Positions 10,645-23,269 of a stretch of 64,000 nucleotides of DNA are shown here, in pieces. The notes beneath the pieces are model-generated. The model ran no database searches and was not told the DNA's origin. It saw only the letters and a list, made by a program, of their open reading frames with translations. How positions within the stretch are numbered: the first letter of the stretch is position 1; each line of letters begins with the position of its first letter. This stretch comes from Litorivicinus sp. (GTDB lineage: Bacteria; Pseudomonadota; Gammaproteobacteria; Pseudomonadales; Litorivicinaceae). The stretch lies in the NCBI GenBank assembly GCA_018401755.1, contig JAGYKJ010000003.1:1-64000 (forward strand). The letters run 5' to 3'. The translations under genes were made by a program, and so were the position numbers.

Positions 10645-12080
10645 AGTTTTGCGATTAACACGGCATTGAGTTGTTGCGGATTGGCCTTGCCTTGACTCGC
10701 CTTCATGGTTTGACCGACGAAGAAGCCCAGCATTTTCGGGCGTTTTTCGTCAGCAGCCGCCCGATAGTTCGCGACTTGCTCGGGATGGCTCGCGAGGACT
10801 CTCTCCACAAGGGCTTCGATCGCCCCGCGATCGGTGACCTGTACCAGACCGCGTGCCGCAATAATGGCATCTACGGAGCCTTCTTGTCGCATCAGCCCCT
10901 CAAACACCGTTTTTGCCGTTTTTGAGTTCAAAGTTTGATCTGCGATCCGCACGATTAATTGTGTCAGAGCCGCTGGCTGCACGGGGAACTGTGTGATTGC
11001 GTGATCAGTTTGGTTGAGCTCCGATAACACCGTCCCCATCACCCAATTCGCAGCCAGCTTACCTTGCCCAGATTCCTTGGCGACTGCCTCGAAGTAATCG
11101 GCGATTTCACGGTCCGCGACCAGCACGGATGCATCGTATTCGGTGACGCCATAGTCACGCACGTAACGGACTTTGCGGGCATCCGGCAGCTCAGGCAAGG
11201 TGGCCCGACAGGCGTCAATGAATCCTGCATCCAAGACCACGGGGAGTAGATCTGGGTCTGGAAAATAGCGATAGTCGTTGGCTTCTTCTTTGGAACGCAT
11301 CGAACGCGTTTCATCGCGATCTGGATCATACAAACGGGTTTCTTGTGTGACCCGGCCGCCGTCGTCAAGCAGATCGATTTGTCGCGCGATCTCAGAGTTG
11401 ATGGCGCGTTCGACGAAGCGGAAGGAGTTGACGTTTTTGATCTCAGTGCGCGTGCCAAGTGTGTTGGTTCCGACGGGTCGGATCGAGACATTGCAATCAC
11501 AGCGCATCGAGCCCTCAGCCATATTGCCATCCGAGATTCCCAGATATCGAATAATAGAATGGATAATTTTGAGATAGGCGACGGCCTCCTTGGCGGAGCG
11601 GAGATCTGGCTCAGAGACAATCTCGAGTAACGCGGTCCCTGCCCGGTTCAAATCCACTCCGGTCATGCCATCGTAGGCGTCGTGAATACTTTTGCCGGCA
11701 TCTTCCTCAAGATGAGCACGTGTGACGCGGATGCTTTTCTCTTGTCCATCTTCGAGGACGATTGTCACTTGGCCTTGTTTCACAATGGGCGCGTCAAACT
11801 GACTGATTTGGTATCCCTTGGGCAGATCGGGATAGAAATAGTTTTTGCGATCAAAGGCGGAGTAAGTGCCAATCTCGGCGCCAATCGCGAGGCCAAACTT
11901 GACCGCCATCTCAAAGGCAGCCTGGTTGGGTACCGGTAATACGCCTGGCAGTCCAAGATCGATGGCCGATGCCTGTCGATTGGGTTCGGCGCCAAAGGTG
12001 GTGGATGCTCCTGAAAATATTTTAGAGGCGGTCGCAAGCTGGACGTGGACTTCGAGACCGATCACCGCTTCATAGCGCAT
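10623..12080 (-). CDS. gatB: Asp-tRNA(Asn)/Glu-tRNA(Gln) amidotransferase subunit B
   Basis: [26 protein letters not shown]. Confidence 0.98.
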   Translation of the reverse strand: MRYEAVIGLEVHVQLATASKIFSGASTTFGAEPNRQASAIDLGLPGVLPVPNQAAFEMAVKFGLAIGAEIGTYSAFDRKNYFYPDLPKGYQISQFDAPIVKQGQVTIVLEDGQEKSIRVTRAHLEEDAGKSIHDAYDGMTGVDLNRAGTALLEIVSEPDLRSAKEAVAYLKIIHSIIRYLGISDGNMAEGSMRCDCNVSIRPVGTNTLGTRTEIKNVNSFRFVERAINSEIARQIDLLDDGGRVTQETRLYDPDRDETRSMRSKEEANDYRYFPDPDLLPVVLDAGFIDACRATLPELPDARKVRYVRDYGVTEYDASVLVADREIADYFEAVAKESGQGKLAANWVMGTVLSELNQTDHAITQFPVQPAALTQLIVRIADQTLNSKTAKTVFEGLMRQEGSVDAIIAARGLVQVTDRGAIEALVERVLASHPEQVANYRAAADEKRPKMLGFFVGQTMKASQGKANPQQLNAVLIAKLQEDDGA

Positions 12081-13537
12081 TACAAACCCTCCGGATGATC
12101 GTGGTGCCAGGGTGTGACCTGTTGAACTTGATGCGCAACATTCAGAATTCGGGACTCTGCAAAATGCGGCGCCATCAGCTGAAATCCCACTGGCAGGCCA
12201 TCAATCCGTCCTGCCGGAAAGGAGCCACCGGGAAGGCCGGCCAGATTGGTGGCGACGGTGTAGATATCTTCGAGATACATCGCGACCGGATCTTGGGTCT
12301 TTGCCCCAATTGGAAAGGCAACTCCTGGTGTCGTTGGGCCTAAGAGAAGATCACATTGGGTAAATGCCTGCAAAAAATCCATCTTGATCAGGCGCCGAAT
12401 TTGCTGCGCCTTTTTGTAGTACGCCTCGTAATAGCCTTCGCTGAGCGCATAGGTCCCCATCAAAATGCGTCGCTTGACCTCGGATCCAAAGCCCTCGCCA
12501 CGTGAGCGCGTGTAGAGATCATTCAGATCTTTCGGATCCGCAGCACGATGACCGAAGCGAACTCCATCAAAGCGAGAGAGATTGGAGCTCGCTTCGGCAG
12601 GTGCGATCACGTAATACGCTGGAATTGCGTGATCAATGTGCGGTAACTCAACCTCAATCATCGCTGCGCCCAGGTCTGTCAGCGCCTGGATCACCGTGGT
12701 CAGACGGGTACGCATTGCGTCTGACATCCGATGGTCAAAAAAAGCTGTCGGTAACCCGATGCGTAGGCCTTTGAGCGGCGAGTCGAGTGCGTCCCGGTAG
12801 GACGGGACCAGATCGCGTGCGGAGGTTGAGTCTTTGGGGTCATGGCCTGCAATAACGGCCAGACCAATGGCTAGATCCGCGGCACTTCTCGCAATCAGCC
12901 CGCCTTGATCCAAACTGGACGCATAGGCCACCATGCCCCAGCGACTGACACGCCCATAGGTCGGCTTTAAGCCGCAGGTCCCAGTCAATGCGGCTGGCTG
13001 CCGGATGGAGCCGCCAGTATCGGTGGCGGTTGCCAAAGGCGTCAATCGGGCTGCGACGGCGGCCGCAGATCCTCCGGAACTTCCTCCGGGGACACGATCC
13101 AAGTCCCATGGATTTCGCACCGGCCCATAGGCTGAATTTTCGTTCGATGAACCCATCGCAAACTCATCCAAATTGAGCTTACCAAGCATGCTGAGCCCTG
13201 CTGCCTTACATCGCGTCACGACTTCTGCATCATAGGGTGCGACAAATCGACTGAGCATTCGGCTTCCGCAGGTTGTGAGTACGCCTTCAGTACAGAACAG
13301 ATCCTTGTGGGCAATGGGGATACCGGCAAGTTCAGTCGCTTCTCCGCGGGCTCTCAATTGATCAGCCCGCGCCGCGGCATCGAGCGCCAGTTCTGGGGTG
13401 ACCGTAATGAACGCGTTGAGCGCGCGATGTCGATCAATGGCATCAAGGTGTGCTTTTACTAACTCAGTGGCCGAAAAGGTGCCTGCGGCCAGTCCATTAA
13501 TTTGCTCGATTAAGCTCAGGGAATTGAGGGTGCTCAT
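12080..13537 (-). CDS. gatA: Asp/Glu-tRNA amidotransferase subunit A
   Basis: Amidase signature [16 protein letters not shown]. Confidence 0.98.
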   Translation of the reverse strand: MSTLNSLSLIEQINGLAAGTFSATELVKAHLDAIDRHRALNAFITVTPELALDAAARADQLRARGEATELAGIPIAHKDLFCTEGVLTTCGSRMLSRFVAPYDAEVVTRCKAAGLSMLGKLNLDEFAMGSSNENSAYGPVRNPWDLDRVPGGSSGGSAAAVAARLTPLATATDTGGSIRQPAALTGTCGLKPTYGRVSRWGMVAYASSLDQGGLIARSAADLAIGLAVIAGHDPKDSTSARDLVPSYRDALDSPLKGLRIGLPTAFFDHRMSDAMRTRLTTVIQALTDLGAAMIEVELPHIDHAIPAYYVIAPAEASSNLSRFDGVRFGHRAADPKDLNDLYTRSRGEGFGSEVKRRILMGTYALSEGYYEAYYKKAQQIRRLIKMDFLQAFTQCDLLLGPTTPGVAFPIGAKTQDPVAMYLEDIYTVATNLAGLPGGSFPAGRIDGLPVGFQLMAPHFAESRILNVAHQVQQVTPWHHDHPEGL

Positions 13538-13821
13538 TCGACGACCCTCGGCACCAAAAACAGGCCATCGGCTTTTGCTGGTGCGTTGGCCATCAACGCA
13601 TCGCGGGCGTCGATGTCGGTGACTTGGTCGGCGCGCAATACTTGGGTGGCTTCCAATGGATTACCAAGTGGCGCGACACCTGTGGTATCAACGGTTGCCA
13701 TTGCATCGACAAGGTCCAAGATGGCATTGAGATCGGTGAGGGCTCGATCTGCCTCAGCATCGGACAAACCTAACCGAGCCAGTCGTGCGACGCGTGTGAC
13801 GTCATCGCGCGAAAGAGACAT
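13534..13821 (-). CDS. gatC: Asp/Glu-tRNA amidotransferase subunit C
   Basis: 95 aa; [18 protein letters not shown]; overlaps gatA start. Confidence 0.95.
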   Translation of the reverse strand: MSLSRDDVTRVARLARLGLSDAEADRALTDLNAILDLVDAMATVDTTGVAPLGNPLEATQVLRADQVTDIDARDALMANAPAKADGLFLVPRVVE

Positions 13822-13926
13822 AGTACACTCCGTAGAACAACCTGAATGAAGTGCACCATGCTAGCATAGGCTGTTGCTCGCGGAGCGCCTCAGATAGACT
13901 TCGCGTTCTGTAGATGAGACCCCTGA

Positions 13927-14979
<1,053 letters not shown>

Positions 14980-14993
14980 CCCAAGGGTACGTG

Positions 14994-15821
14994 ATGCGGC
15001 CACTGTTTTCCCAATCCAGTGTTGCCGCAGTGCGTCTTGCAATCGCACTGGTGACAGCGTTTGCGATGATGGTGCTCGACGTCCGCGTGGGTGCTTTGAA
15101 CGACGTCCGCCTTGTTGTTAAAACCTTACTGGTTCCGATTGAGGCGATTGCTTCGGCTCCGGTTGGAATGTTTGATTGGGCACAAGAAGTCACACGCAGT
15201 CGATCGAGTCTTGAACTTGATCGCGAGCAGTTGCAACTCGAGAATGAACGGTTACGTATTGAGCAACTGGAGCTTCAGTCTCTGCAAGCGGAAAATGCTG
15301 AACTCAGGCGGCTGCTTGATGTGAGCCAACGTCAGCCTGCTCGCTTATTGCAAGGGCAGGTGCAATCGATTTCCACCGACCCCTTTATTCACCAAGTCAC
15401 TATCAGCCGAGGCTCCAACGCCGGTGTGGAAGAGGGCTTTCCAGTGCTGTCAGCAGAGGGACTGGTGGGCCAAGTGATCGCGGTCTATCCCCACGCCGCG
15501 GACGTGTTGTTGATTTCCGATGGCCGGCACCAGATTCCGATTCAAGTGCAGCGCTCTCGAATCCGAGGGATTGCCCGTGGTATCGGACGATGGGATCAGC
15601 TGGAAATGGTCAATCTTCCCGAGACCGCAGACATTCAGGTTGGCGATATTCTGGAAACATCGGGGTTGGGTGGCCGCTATCCGCAAGGTATTCCGGTTGC
15701 CCGCGTGACTGGGGTGACCCAGTTGTCGGGCCAGCCCTTTGCAAGGGTCATCGCTGAACCGCTGTCTGCCTTGAATCGCTTAAATTTGGTCATGATTAGC
15801 CTTGACTCGGAGGCGCCATGA
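14994..15821 (+). CDS. mreC: rod shape-determining protein MreC (ORF opens at TTG 14976)
   Basis: Single TM, coiled coil, SRGSNAGVEEGFPVLSAEGLVGQV; follows mreB. Confidence 0.93.
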   Translation: MRPLFSQSSVAAVRLAIALVTAFAMMVLDVRVGALNDVRLVVKTLLVPIEAIASAPVGMFDWAQEVTRSRSSLELDREQLQLENERLRIEQLELQSLQAENAELRRLLDVSQRQPARLLQGQVQSISTDPFIHQVTISRGSNAGVEEGFPVLSAEGLVGQVIAVYPHAADVLLISDGRHQIPIQVQRSRIRGIARGIGRWDQLEMVNLPETADIQVGDILETSGLGGRYPQGIPVARVTGVTQLSGQPFARVIAEPLSALNRLNLVMISLDSEAP

Positions 15822-16291
15822 GTTTTGTCGCCACCTTAATTTTGACCCTCATTTTGACGGCTGTGCCTTGGCCATTGGCTGGCTTGGGCGTGGTGCCCCA
15901 TTGGGGATTTTTATTGATTGCGTGGTGGGGCATCGCCCGCCACTATCAGTTTTCCATGATTTTGGCGTTTTTGGCCTCTATTCCCGTGGATGTGATTTAT
16001 GGTACGCCATTGGGGTTCCATGCCTTACTGTTTTCCGTGATGACGTACTTATTGACCTTATTTGGGACACGTGTTTGGCAAGTGAACTGGCTACGACAAA
16101 TGGTCGTGATCTTCCCGGTGTTATTGGTCATGATGTCATTGAGCTATTGGGCGCGCGTTCTCCTCGGCCAAGATGCCCACTACGGTGTTCTGTTTTTGCA
16201 GTCTGTGACCACTGCTGTCGCCTGGCCTGTCATGCGTTCATTGTATGATTGGGTCTACGATCACTCCCACCATCAAGCAGAAGGGACATGA
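15818..16291 (+). CDS. mreD: rod shape-determining membrane protein MreD
   Basis: 157 aa hydrophobic protein, GLVPHWGFLLIAWW-type sequence, mreC context. Confidence 0.9.
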   Translation: MSFVATLILTLILTAVPWPLAGLGVVPHWGFLLIAWWGIARHYQFSMILAFLASIPVDVIYGTPLGFHALLFSVMTYLLTLFGTRVWQVNWLRQMVVIFPVLLVMMSLSYWARVLLGQDAHYGVLFLQSVTTAVAWPVMRSLYDWVYDHSHHQAEGT

Positions 16292-16836
16292 TTCTTGCAA
16301 GCCAATCCCCTCGGCGGGCTGAATTACTGCGATTGATCACCCCTGACTTTGAGGTGATTCCCGCGGATGTGGATGAGACGCCATCTCCAAACGAACGACC
16401 TGACGCCTACGTCGAACGATTGGCATTGATGAAGGCTCAGGCCATTGCGTCACGCAACCCCACTCAACTTGTATTGGCCGCGGATACGGTCGTGATACAG
16501 GATGGAGAGTTGCTTGGAAAGCCACTCGATGAGGCAGATGCGATACGGATGCTCTGCCAGCTCAGTGGTCGAGCACACCAGGTGAAGACGGGTGTGGCCG
16601 TGATTCGTGGCCAACACGTGCGCTCAATTGTGGTAACAACACGGGTGGTGATGCGAGTGGTGACAGACCAAGAAATGCGAGCCTATTGGCACACTGGCGA
16701 GCCGCGCGATAAAGCGGGCGGCTATGGGATCCAGGGTCTTGCTGCGCGCTTTATCGCGTCAATCGAGGGGTCCTATACCAATGTGGTTGGGTTACCCTTA
16801 GTCGAAACAGAGGCTTTACTCAACGATGCGTCATGA
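16288..16836 (+). CDS. Maf-family nucleotide pyrophosphatase
   Basis: MILASQSPRRAELL, VLAADTVV, DKAGGYGIQG. Confidence 0.95.
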   Translation: MILASQSPRRAELLRLITPDFEVIPADVDETPSPNERPDAYVERLALMKAQAIASRNPTQLVLAADTVVIQDGELLGKPLDEADAIRMLCQLSGRAHQVKTGVAVIRGQHVRSIVVTTRVVMRVVTDQEMRAYWHTGEPRDKAGGYGIQGLAARFIASIEGSYTNVVGLPLVETEALLNDAS

Positions 16837-18277
16837 AATCCTATTAAACGTCACGCCCTTGGAAACACGTGCTGCAGTGGTTGAGCAGGGGATGGTGCAG
16901 GAAATTGTGATCGAGCGTGCCAGCCACCGCGGTTTGGTTGGCAATGTGTATCTTGGTCGCGTGATTCGGGTCTTGCCTGGCATGCAAGCCTGTTTTGTCG
17001 AGGTTGGACTCGAGCGCTCGGCCTTTTTACATGCCAAAGATGTGGTAGTGGATGACGCCTTGCGTGATGAACCGATTGCCAAGCTGGTGCATGAGGGCCA
17101 AACCATTTTGGTGCAAGTGATCAAGGATCCAGTGGGTACCAAAGGTGCGCGCTTGACTGCTGAGATCTCATTACCCGCGCGCCATGTGGTTTTGATGCCC
17201 CTGGTCGAGCACATCGGGATTTCGCAGCGAATCGAGGACGAAACGACTCGGGAGCAATTAAAAGCGCTGGCAGTTGAGGCGCGTCAGCGTCTGGGTGTGT
17301 CCTATGGTTTGATCGTGCGGACCGCGGGGGATGGTCATACCCTGGCGGATTTCGAATCCGATTTGCAATATCTGCATCGCGTCTGGACCGAAATCATCGA
17401 AAAGCAGAAATCGGCAACAGCGCCGTGTTTGCTATTTGCGGATTTGCAGTTATCGCGGCGTGTACTGCGTGATGTGATTCGTCCTGAGACAGAGCGGTTA
17501 TGGGTGGACTCTCAAGAGACCTACCAGCAGCTGATTGAGTTCGCAGAGCGCTACATGCCGGATCTGCGCTCGGTGATCCAGCACTATACCGGTGACCGTC
17601 CACTATTTGATCTCTATCAGGTGGAAGATGAAATTGAACGAGCACTCGGTCGCGTTGTTGAGCTGAAGTCAGGGGGCTATTTAGTCATTGATCAGACCGA
17701 AGCCATGACGACGGTCGATGTGAATACCGGTCGGTATGTCGGCGCGCACACTTTGGAACAAACCGTGTTCAAAACGAATTTGGAGGCGGCGATCGCGATT
17801 GGTCGGCAACTTCGCCTACGTAATTTAGGTGGCATCATCGTGATTGATTTCATCGACATGATTGATCCAGAACATCAACGGACGGTGTTACGGACGTTGG
17901 AGCGTGCATTGGCCGATGACCCAGTGAAAACTCGGCTGTCAGATTTCAACGAAATGGGGCTGGTCGTGGCAACACGGAAGCGTTCACGCGAACGTCTCGC
18001 AGACCAATTGCTAGAAGACTGCCGAGTTTGCGATGGGACAGGTAAGATGAAGACCGCAGAAACGGTGTGTTATGCGATTTTCCGTGCGATTCTTCGTGAG
18101 GCACGCGCCTATTCTGCTGCACAAACGACTGTACTGGCGAGTCCGGCCGTCGTCGATCGACTGATCGATGAAGAGTCCGATGCGCTTGCTGATCTTGAAG
18201 CTTTTATCCATCGCCCAATCCGCATTCAAGTGGATCCTACATTCCGCCAAGATCAATTTGAGGTGGTATTGGCATGA
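16826..18277 (+). CDS. rng: ribonuclease G (RNase E/G family)
   Basis: GNVYLGRVIRVLPGMQACFVEVG (S1), GGIIVIDFIDM, CRVCDGTG. Confidence 0.96.
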   Translation: MRHEILLNVTPLETRAAVVEQGMVQEIVIERASHRGLVGNVYLGRVIRVLPGMQACFVEVGLERSAFLHAKDVVVDDALRDEPIAKLVHEGQTILVQVIKDPVGTKGARLTAEISLPARHVVLMPLVEHIGISQRIEDETTREQLKALAVEARQRLGVSYGLIVRTAGDGHTLADFESDLQYLHRVWTEIIEKQKSATAPCLLFADLQLSRRVLRDVIRPETERLWVDSQETYQQLIEFAERYMPDLRSVIQHYTGDRPLFDLYQVEDEIERALGRVVELKSGGYLVIDQTEAMTTVDVNTGRYVGAHTLEQTVFKTNLEAAIAIGRQLRLRNLGGIIVIDFIDMIDPEHQRTVLRTLERALADDPVKTRLSDFNEMGLVVATRKRSRERLADQLLEDCRVCDGTGKMKTAETVCYAIFRAILREARAYSAAQTTVLASPAVVDRLIDEESDALADLEAFIHRPIRIQVDPTFRQDQFEVVLA

Positions 18278-21200
18278 TGCGTATCGCGGCTATGACTCTG
18301 ACAGGATTGTTAGTCGTCTTGGCTGTGATTCAAGGCCTTGTCTTTGCCGCACTCCCCGCCCTGAATTACTGGCGTACCGATATTGAACAGGCGTTATCGA
18401 CGCAGTTGGCCGTGCCGGTCAAGCTGTCTGAAGTTGGCGTTCGCCTGTCATTTCGGGGGCCCTACGTCGAGGCATTGGATGTGGTTGTGGAGCAACCTTC
18501 TGTTCGGATCGAACTCAGGCGGCTCCAGGTGATTTTGGATCCATGGGCGAGTGTACAGGCCGGGGCGCCGGTGATTGCAGCTCTGGCCGTTGACGAAGGC
18601 TCTGCTGTTTGGTTGGGTCAAGAAGATGGCGCGAGCGAGGATCTTTGGCAATTGGCCGCGGCAACACTCGGTGCATTACAAACTGCGAGTGAGCGGATTG
18701 GTGCAGCCTCTATTGACGATTTTAGTGTCATTGCAGATGGATGGACATTAACCCGGTTGCACGTGAATTTGATTCCTGGACAAGGCCTCTTAGCTCGGGC
18801 GCGTTTGGACACTGAAGCGCAAACGGTCCCAGTGCGACTGGATTGGCGTTTTGCACCTAATCCAACCGCACCACAGGTGATTCATTGGGCCGTTGACGAT
18901 GCGCGTCTTCCTATCCCACTGACTGAAGAGTTCGATGTGTTTGTGGGTATTCAAAGTACTGGCTCATTGGTGATCGCTCCCAATGCGCCGGTGACAGGCA
19001 GTCTGTCGGTGCAGATGCGTGATCTTGACAATCTCGGGTTGAACACACGGTTCACAGCAATGGTTCAAGCGGAATCGCCAACGCGCTGGGCGTGGATGGC
19101 AGATCGGTTTGAGGCGGAACTACCCGGGATCACGATCAAAGGTCCCTTGCGTGGTCAGTGGGTAGGTGGGCAGTTGGACTTGGCTGTTGACCGGGTCGAG
19201 ATTGACGGTGGCGAGACTGTTCCATGGGTGGATCGCTTGCTTCCAGAGACTGCGTTGTCACGGCTGGTTCGATTGAATCAACCACGAATATCCATGTCCA
19301 ATGCGCACGCACATTGGACCACGGAGCAGGGTCTGTCGTGGCTCGCCGACGTTGAGACGGCAACGATTGGGGCGGGCCGAGGAATCCCCACCCTGGGACC
19401 GGTCATGGGGCAAGTCTATGCAGAGGGGCAATTCGGATGGTTCGACTTCAGAGGGCCTGATGCCACTTTTGCACTTCCTGAGATCTTCCCGACGCCTTGG
19501 CAGAATCACGCAGTCTCCGGGCGTCTCGTTTGGGCGCGTCAGCCGGATGGATTGACAGTGATTGGTCGCGATCTGCAGGTCACCGGTCAGGACCAGGATG
19601 TCCGTGGAGAGTTACTACTGGATCTGCCGCGTGCCCGCCAGCAAGGCCTGCAACTTGAACTCCAGGCGGATGCGAGTGTGGGGGCGATGCCTGGTTTGTT
19701 GCCCATGGATTTGGACGCCCCAGTCCAAGACTTTCTTCTCAAATCGATTCAGGATGCCGAGATCAAGGCCGGGCGAATTCACTATGCGGGCCCATTAGGG
19801 CCAACCGATCCAGTCAATCGGCGTGAATTGGTATTGGACTTCCCGGTGGCTCGGATTGACTTCCAGCCTTTGGCTGAGTGGCCCGCATTTGTTGGTGCGA
19901 CTGGGCTGGTGCGCTGGGCTAATCAGCGGGCCGAGGTCGAGTTAGTCGGCCCTGAATTTGGAACGCTTCAGGTGTCCAGGGTGGGTGCGCGACAGGATCG
20001 AGATGATGGTCGGTTGATTCATGTGGAAGGAACATTGGCAGGCAGTGCCGATGCTGTTCAAGCTATTTTGCAGTCCGCTGGGGTCAAGCCGGCTGCCTTG
20101 GGGCGCGACGTGCTGTTGTCGGGCGACCTTAAGGGTGCAGTGGCATTACAGATTCCGCTGGGCCAAGCGCCTCGCGGTTCTGTGACCATGCAGTCAACGA
20201 ATCTTCGGGTGGCCTTTGCTGGGTGGCCGCATGTGCTAACCGACGTCACTGGAACCGCTGAGTTTATCTTTACAAAAGGCCTGGTCGCCGAGGGTCTGCA
20301 AGCAAACTTATTGGGTGCACCCGTCATGATTGATGTGTCAGCCGTAGATGATCAATTCAAAGGGCGTTTGAACGGCGCCCTGACTGGTTCCCAAGCGGTG
20401 GCATTAGCAGGGATTCCAGTTCCAGAGGGCTTGCTCTCTGGAACGAGTGATTGGCGCGTGACCGTCGAGTCCAAGGATCGAGAACTGCAAATTGAAGCGG
20501 TGACCTCTGGACAAGGCTTAAAAAGCGATCTGCCACCGCCTTTGACAAAGTTGGATGCGGACTCTGATGGCTCAATTCGGGTTCAAATCGCGCGCCGTGA
20601 GGGTGTATTTGAGGTCGAGGGCGCGGTGTTTGATCGGGTGCGTTTCTCCGGTGATCTTGCTGCTGACCCTGTGACGCTTGAGGTTCAGGCGAGTGAGATT
20701 GACTTACTGGGTTGGGCTGGTTTCGGCGGGACCGGCGATGCCACGAATCTTACGATCATGATGACACTCGAGCGCGCTTTGTTGGGTGAGACACCGCTTG
20801 CAATTGATGCACTTCGATTTGAGCGGACGCCACGGTCACTGGTTGTGCGCATTGATGGTGAGGATCTCAGTGGGACGATCTCCCGTGCTGGTCAGGATCC
20901 TGTGAGTATTCGTTTAGATCGCATCAGGCTTCCAGAGGGCGGCGAGTTTCTTGATCCACCGGGCGACGATCCACTTGCACGCTTTGACCCAGGATCGCTG
21001 CCGCCCTTAGCTGTGGCCATCGAGCTGTTGGAGCGTGGCACTCAACGCTACGAGCGACTGTATTTGGATATTCGGCCAGGTCCCGCTCGGCTGGATGTCA
21101 ATAACCTGAGTTTCGTGCGTAAAGCACAACTATTCACAGGTGAACTTGCCTGGGATGAGGGTGAAGGCGGTGCTCGTTCAGCACTCATTTTGCGGGCACA

Positions 21201-21858
21201 AGGCCCTGATTTGGGGAATTTCCTGCGGGTCAACGAAAGCCAGGCGCTGTTGGAAGCCAAGCGAGGTCAACTCACCATGTCAGTGCAATGGGCAGGCTCT
21301 CCGTTGGCATTTTCACCCCTGACCGCTGAGGGGGAGATTTCTCTGTCCTTGGAGGATGGTCGATTTTTGGAGTTGGGTAATACAGCAGAGGTACTGCGGC
21401 TATTTGGAATCCTCAATATCGAGACGCTAACGCGTCGATTACGGCTGGATTTTCTGGATCTGGTCAAGCCGGGTGTTGCCTTCGATGCGGTCAAGGCCCA
21501 GGCCCGTTTGGGAGACGGCGTGTTGCGTCTGAATCCAGCCCTTGAGATGCAGGGCCCAGCGTCCAGTTTCCGTTTGACCGGTGATGCGGATCTGCGGTCG
21601 AAGACACTGCAACAGCGATTGGCGGTCGATATCCCATTGACTGGAAACCTTCCTCTGGCCAGTGTGCTACTGGGCGCTCCGCAGATCGGAGGTGCAATTT
21701 ATTTTGTTGAGAAAGCCTTTGGTACCAAGATCATTCGGGTGGGTAAAACCGAATACGCAATTGAAGGTGCCTTTTCAGACCCCAAGATAACCCTTATTCC
21801 GCCTTTCACGAAACCCAAGGAGACCCCCAATGCACAGTCCAATCGCGACCCTCAATGA
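18274..21858 (+). CDS. yhdP: large AsmA-like protein YhdP/TIGR02099 family
   Basis: 1194 aa with N-terminal TM, AsmA-like C-terminus; sits between rng and tldD. Confidence 0.88.
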   Translation: MMRIAAMTLTGLLVVLAVIQGLVFAALPALNYWRTDIEQALSTQLAVPVKLSEVGVRLSFRGPYVEALDVVVEQPSVRIELRRLQVILDPWASVQAGAPVIAALAVDEGSAVWLGQEDGASEDLWQLAAATLGALQTASERIGAASIDDFSVIADGWTLTRLHVNLIPGQGLLARARLDTEAQTVPVRLDWRFAPNPTAPQVIHWAVDDARLPIPLTEEFDVFVGIQSTGSLVIAPNAPVTGSLSVQMRDLDNLGLNTRFTAMVQAESPTRWAWMADRFEAELPGITIKGPLRGQWVGGQLDLAVDRVEIDGGETVPWVDRLLPETALSRLVRLNQPRISMSNAHAHWTTEQGLSWLADVETATIGAGRGIPTLGPVMGQVYAEGQFGWFDFRGPDATFALPEIFPTPWQNHAVSGRLVWARQPDGLTVIGRDLQVTGQDQDVRGELLLDLPRARQQGLQLELQADASVGAMPGLLPMDLDAPVQDFLLKSIQDAEIKAGRIHYAGPLGPTDPVNRRELVLDFPVARIDFQPLAEWPAFVGATGLVRWANQRAEVELVGPEFGTLQVSRVGARQDRDDGRLIHVEGTLAGSADAVQAILQSAGVKPAALGRDVLLSGDLKGAVALQIPLGQAPRGSVTMQSTNLRVAFAGWPHVLTDVTGTAEFIFTKGLVAEGLQANLLGAPVMIDVSAVDDQFKGRLNGALTGSQAVALAGIPVPEGLLSGTSDWRVTVESKDRELQIEAVTSGQGLKSDLPPPLTKLDADSDGSIRVQIARREGVFEVEGAVFDRVRFSGDLAADPVTLEVQASEIDLLGWAGFGGTGDATNLTIMMTLERALLGETPLAIDALRFERTPRSLVVRIDGEDLSGTISRAGQDPVSIRLDRIRLPEGGEFLDPPGDDPLARFDPGSLPPLAVAIELLERGTQRYERLYLDIRPGPARLDVNNLSFVRKAQLFTGELAWDEGEGGARSALILRAQGPDLGNFLRVNESQALLEAKRGQLTMSVQWAGSPLAFSPLTAEGEISLSLEDGRFLELGNTAEVLRLFGILNIETLTRRLRLDFLDLVKPGVAFDAVKAQARLGDGVLRLNPALEMQGPASSFRLTGDADLRSKTLQQRLAVDIPLTGNLPLASVLLGAPQIGGAIYFVEKAFGTKIIRVGKTEYAIEGAFSDPKITLIPPFTKPKETPNAQSNRDPQ

Positions 21859-23269
21859 GTCAGTGTTGGCTCCAGGTGGGCTCGATCTCGACCGTTTACA
21901 GGGATTAGTTGGTCGACTCTCAGTCGGTTCCGTTGATTATGGTGATCTGTTTTTTGAGCGTGCCGAAGCCGAGAGTTGGTCTTTGGAAGATGGCGAAGTC
22001 AAAGATGCCAGCTTCCATCAAGATACTGGGGTTGGCGTGCGTGCCGTGGCTGGGGATCGGCAAGGGTTTGCATACAGTAGCGAGGTGTCTGAATCACGCA
22101 TTCGAGACGCCATCGATGCTGCTGTCAGGATCCAGAAGGACAGTGGTGAGACCACGACGGTCGCGTTACAGCCCAAAGTGTCACCCTGCTTGTATCAGCC
22201 CATGAATCCAATTCTCGAGCAGGCGTCCCAACAGAAAATCGAATATCTCAAAACCCTAGATGCGGCGGCGCGTGCGGCGGATCCCCGGATTTCAGAGGTA
22301 CAGGCGAGTCTGACGATCAGTTATCGCGAGATTTTGGTCGCAGCGACCGATGGCACCTTGGCAGCCGATGTACGGCCCTTGGTGCGTCTCAGTCTGACCG
22401 TCTTGGCTCAGGCGAATGGGCGGCGCGAGCGAGGCAGCTCTGGGTTGGGTGGACGATACGACTTAGCAACACTGCTAACCCCTGCACACATTGCGCAGCT
22501 GGTTGACCAAGCGGTTGCACAAGCTCTCGTGAATCTTGAGGCGATCGATGCACCGGCGGGAGAGTTTCCGGTTGTACTGGGGTCCGGGTGGCCGGGTGTG
22601 CTTTTGCATGAAGCGGTCGGGCATGGCCTCGAAGGTGATTTCAATCGGAAAGGCTCATCGTTTTACAGCGGTAAAATTGGCACCCGTGTTGCGGCACCGG
22701 GAGTGACAGTGGTCGATGATGGCACCTTGGTTGATCGCCGAGGGTCCTTGAATGTGGATGATGAGGGTGTTCAGAGTCAGCGCAATGTGTTGATCGAGGA
22801 CGGTTTGTTAGTTGGCTACATGCAAGACAAAATGAATGCGCGGCTGATGGGTGTCCCACCGACTGGTAACGGTCGGCGCGAGTCCTATGCACACCTGCCG
22901 ATGCCACGGATGACCAATACCTTTATGGAGGCAGGTACTGCACACCGTGATGACATGATTCGCTCGGTGAAAAAAGGTGTGTTGGCGGTTAATTTTGGTG
23001 GCGGCCAGGTGGATATTACGTCCGGTCAGTTTGTCTTTGCTGCCAGCGAAGCATATTTGATTGAAGACGGTCAGGTGACAGCGCCTATTAAGGGAGCCAC
23101 TTTGATTGGGCATGGCCCCAAGGTCATGCAGGCAATTTCGATGATCGGTGCTGATGTTGCGCTGGATACCGGTATTGGTGTGTGTGGGAAGAATGGTCAG
23201 AGTGTGCCGGTCGGGGTGGGTCAGCCAAGCTTGAAAATTGACCGACTCACGGTCGGTGGAACGGCTTAA
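21830..23269 (+). CDS. tldD: metalloprotease TldD
   Basis: HEAVGHGLEGDFNRKG (HExxxH). Confidence 0.97.
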   Translation: MHSPIATLNESVLAPGGLDLDRLQGLVGRLSVGSVDYGDLFFERAEAESWSLEDGEVKDASFHQDTGVGVRAVAGDRQGFAYSSEVSESRIRDAIDAAVRIQKDSGETTTVALQPKVSPCLYQPMNPILEQASQQKIEYLKTLDAAARAADPRISEVQASLTISYREILVAATDGTLAADVRPLVRLSLTVLAQANGRRERGSSGLGGRYDLATLLTPAHIAQLVDQAVAQALVNLEAIDAPAGEFPVVLGSGWPGVLLHEAVGHGLEGDFNRKGSSFYSGKIGTRVAAPGVTVVDDGTLVDRRGSLNVDDEGVQSQRNVLIEDGLLVGYMQDKMNARLMGVPPTGNGRRESYAHLPMPRMTNTFMEAGTAHRDDMIRSVKKGVLAVNFGGGQVDITSGQFVFAASEAYLIEDGQVTAPIKGATLIGHGPKVMQAISMIGADVALDTGIGVCGKNGQSVPVGVGQPSLKIDRLTVGGTA

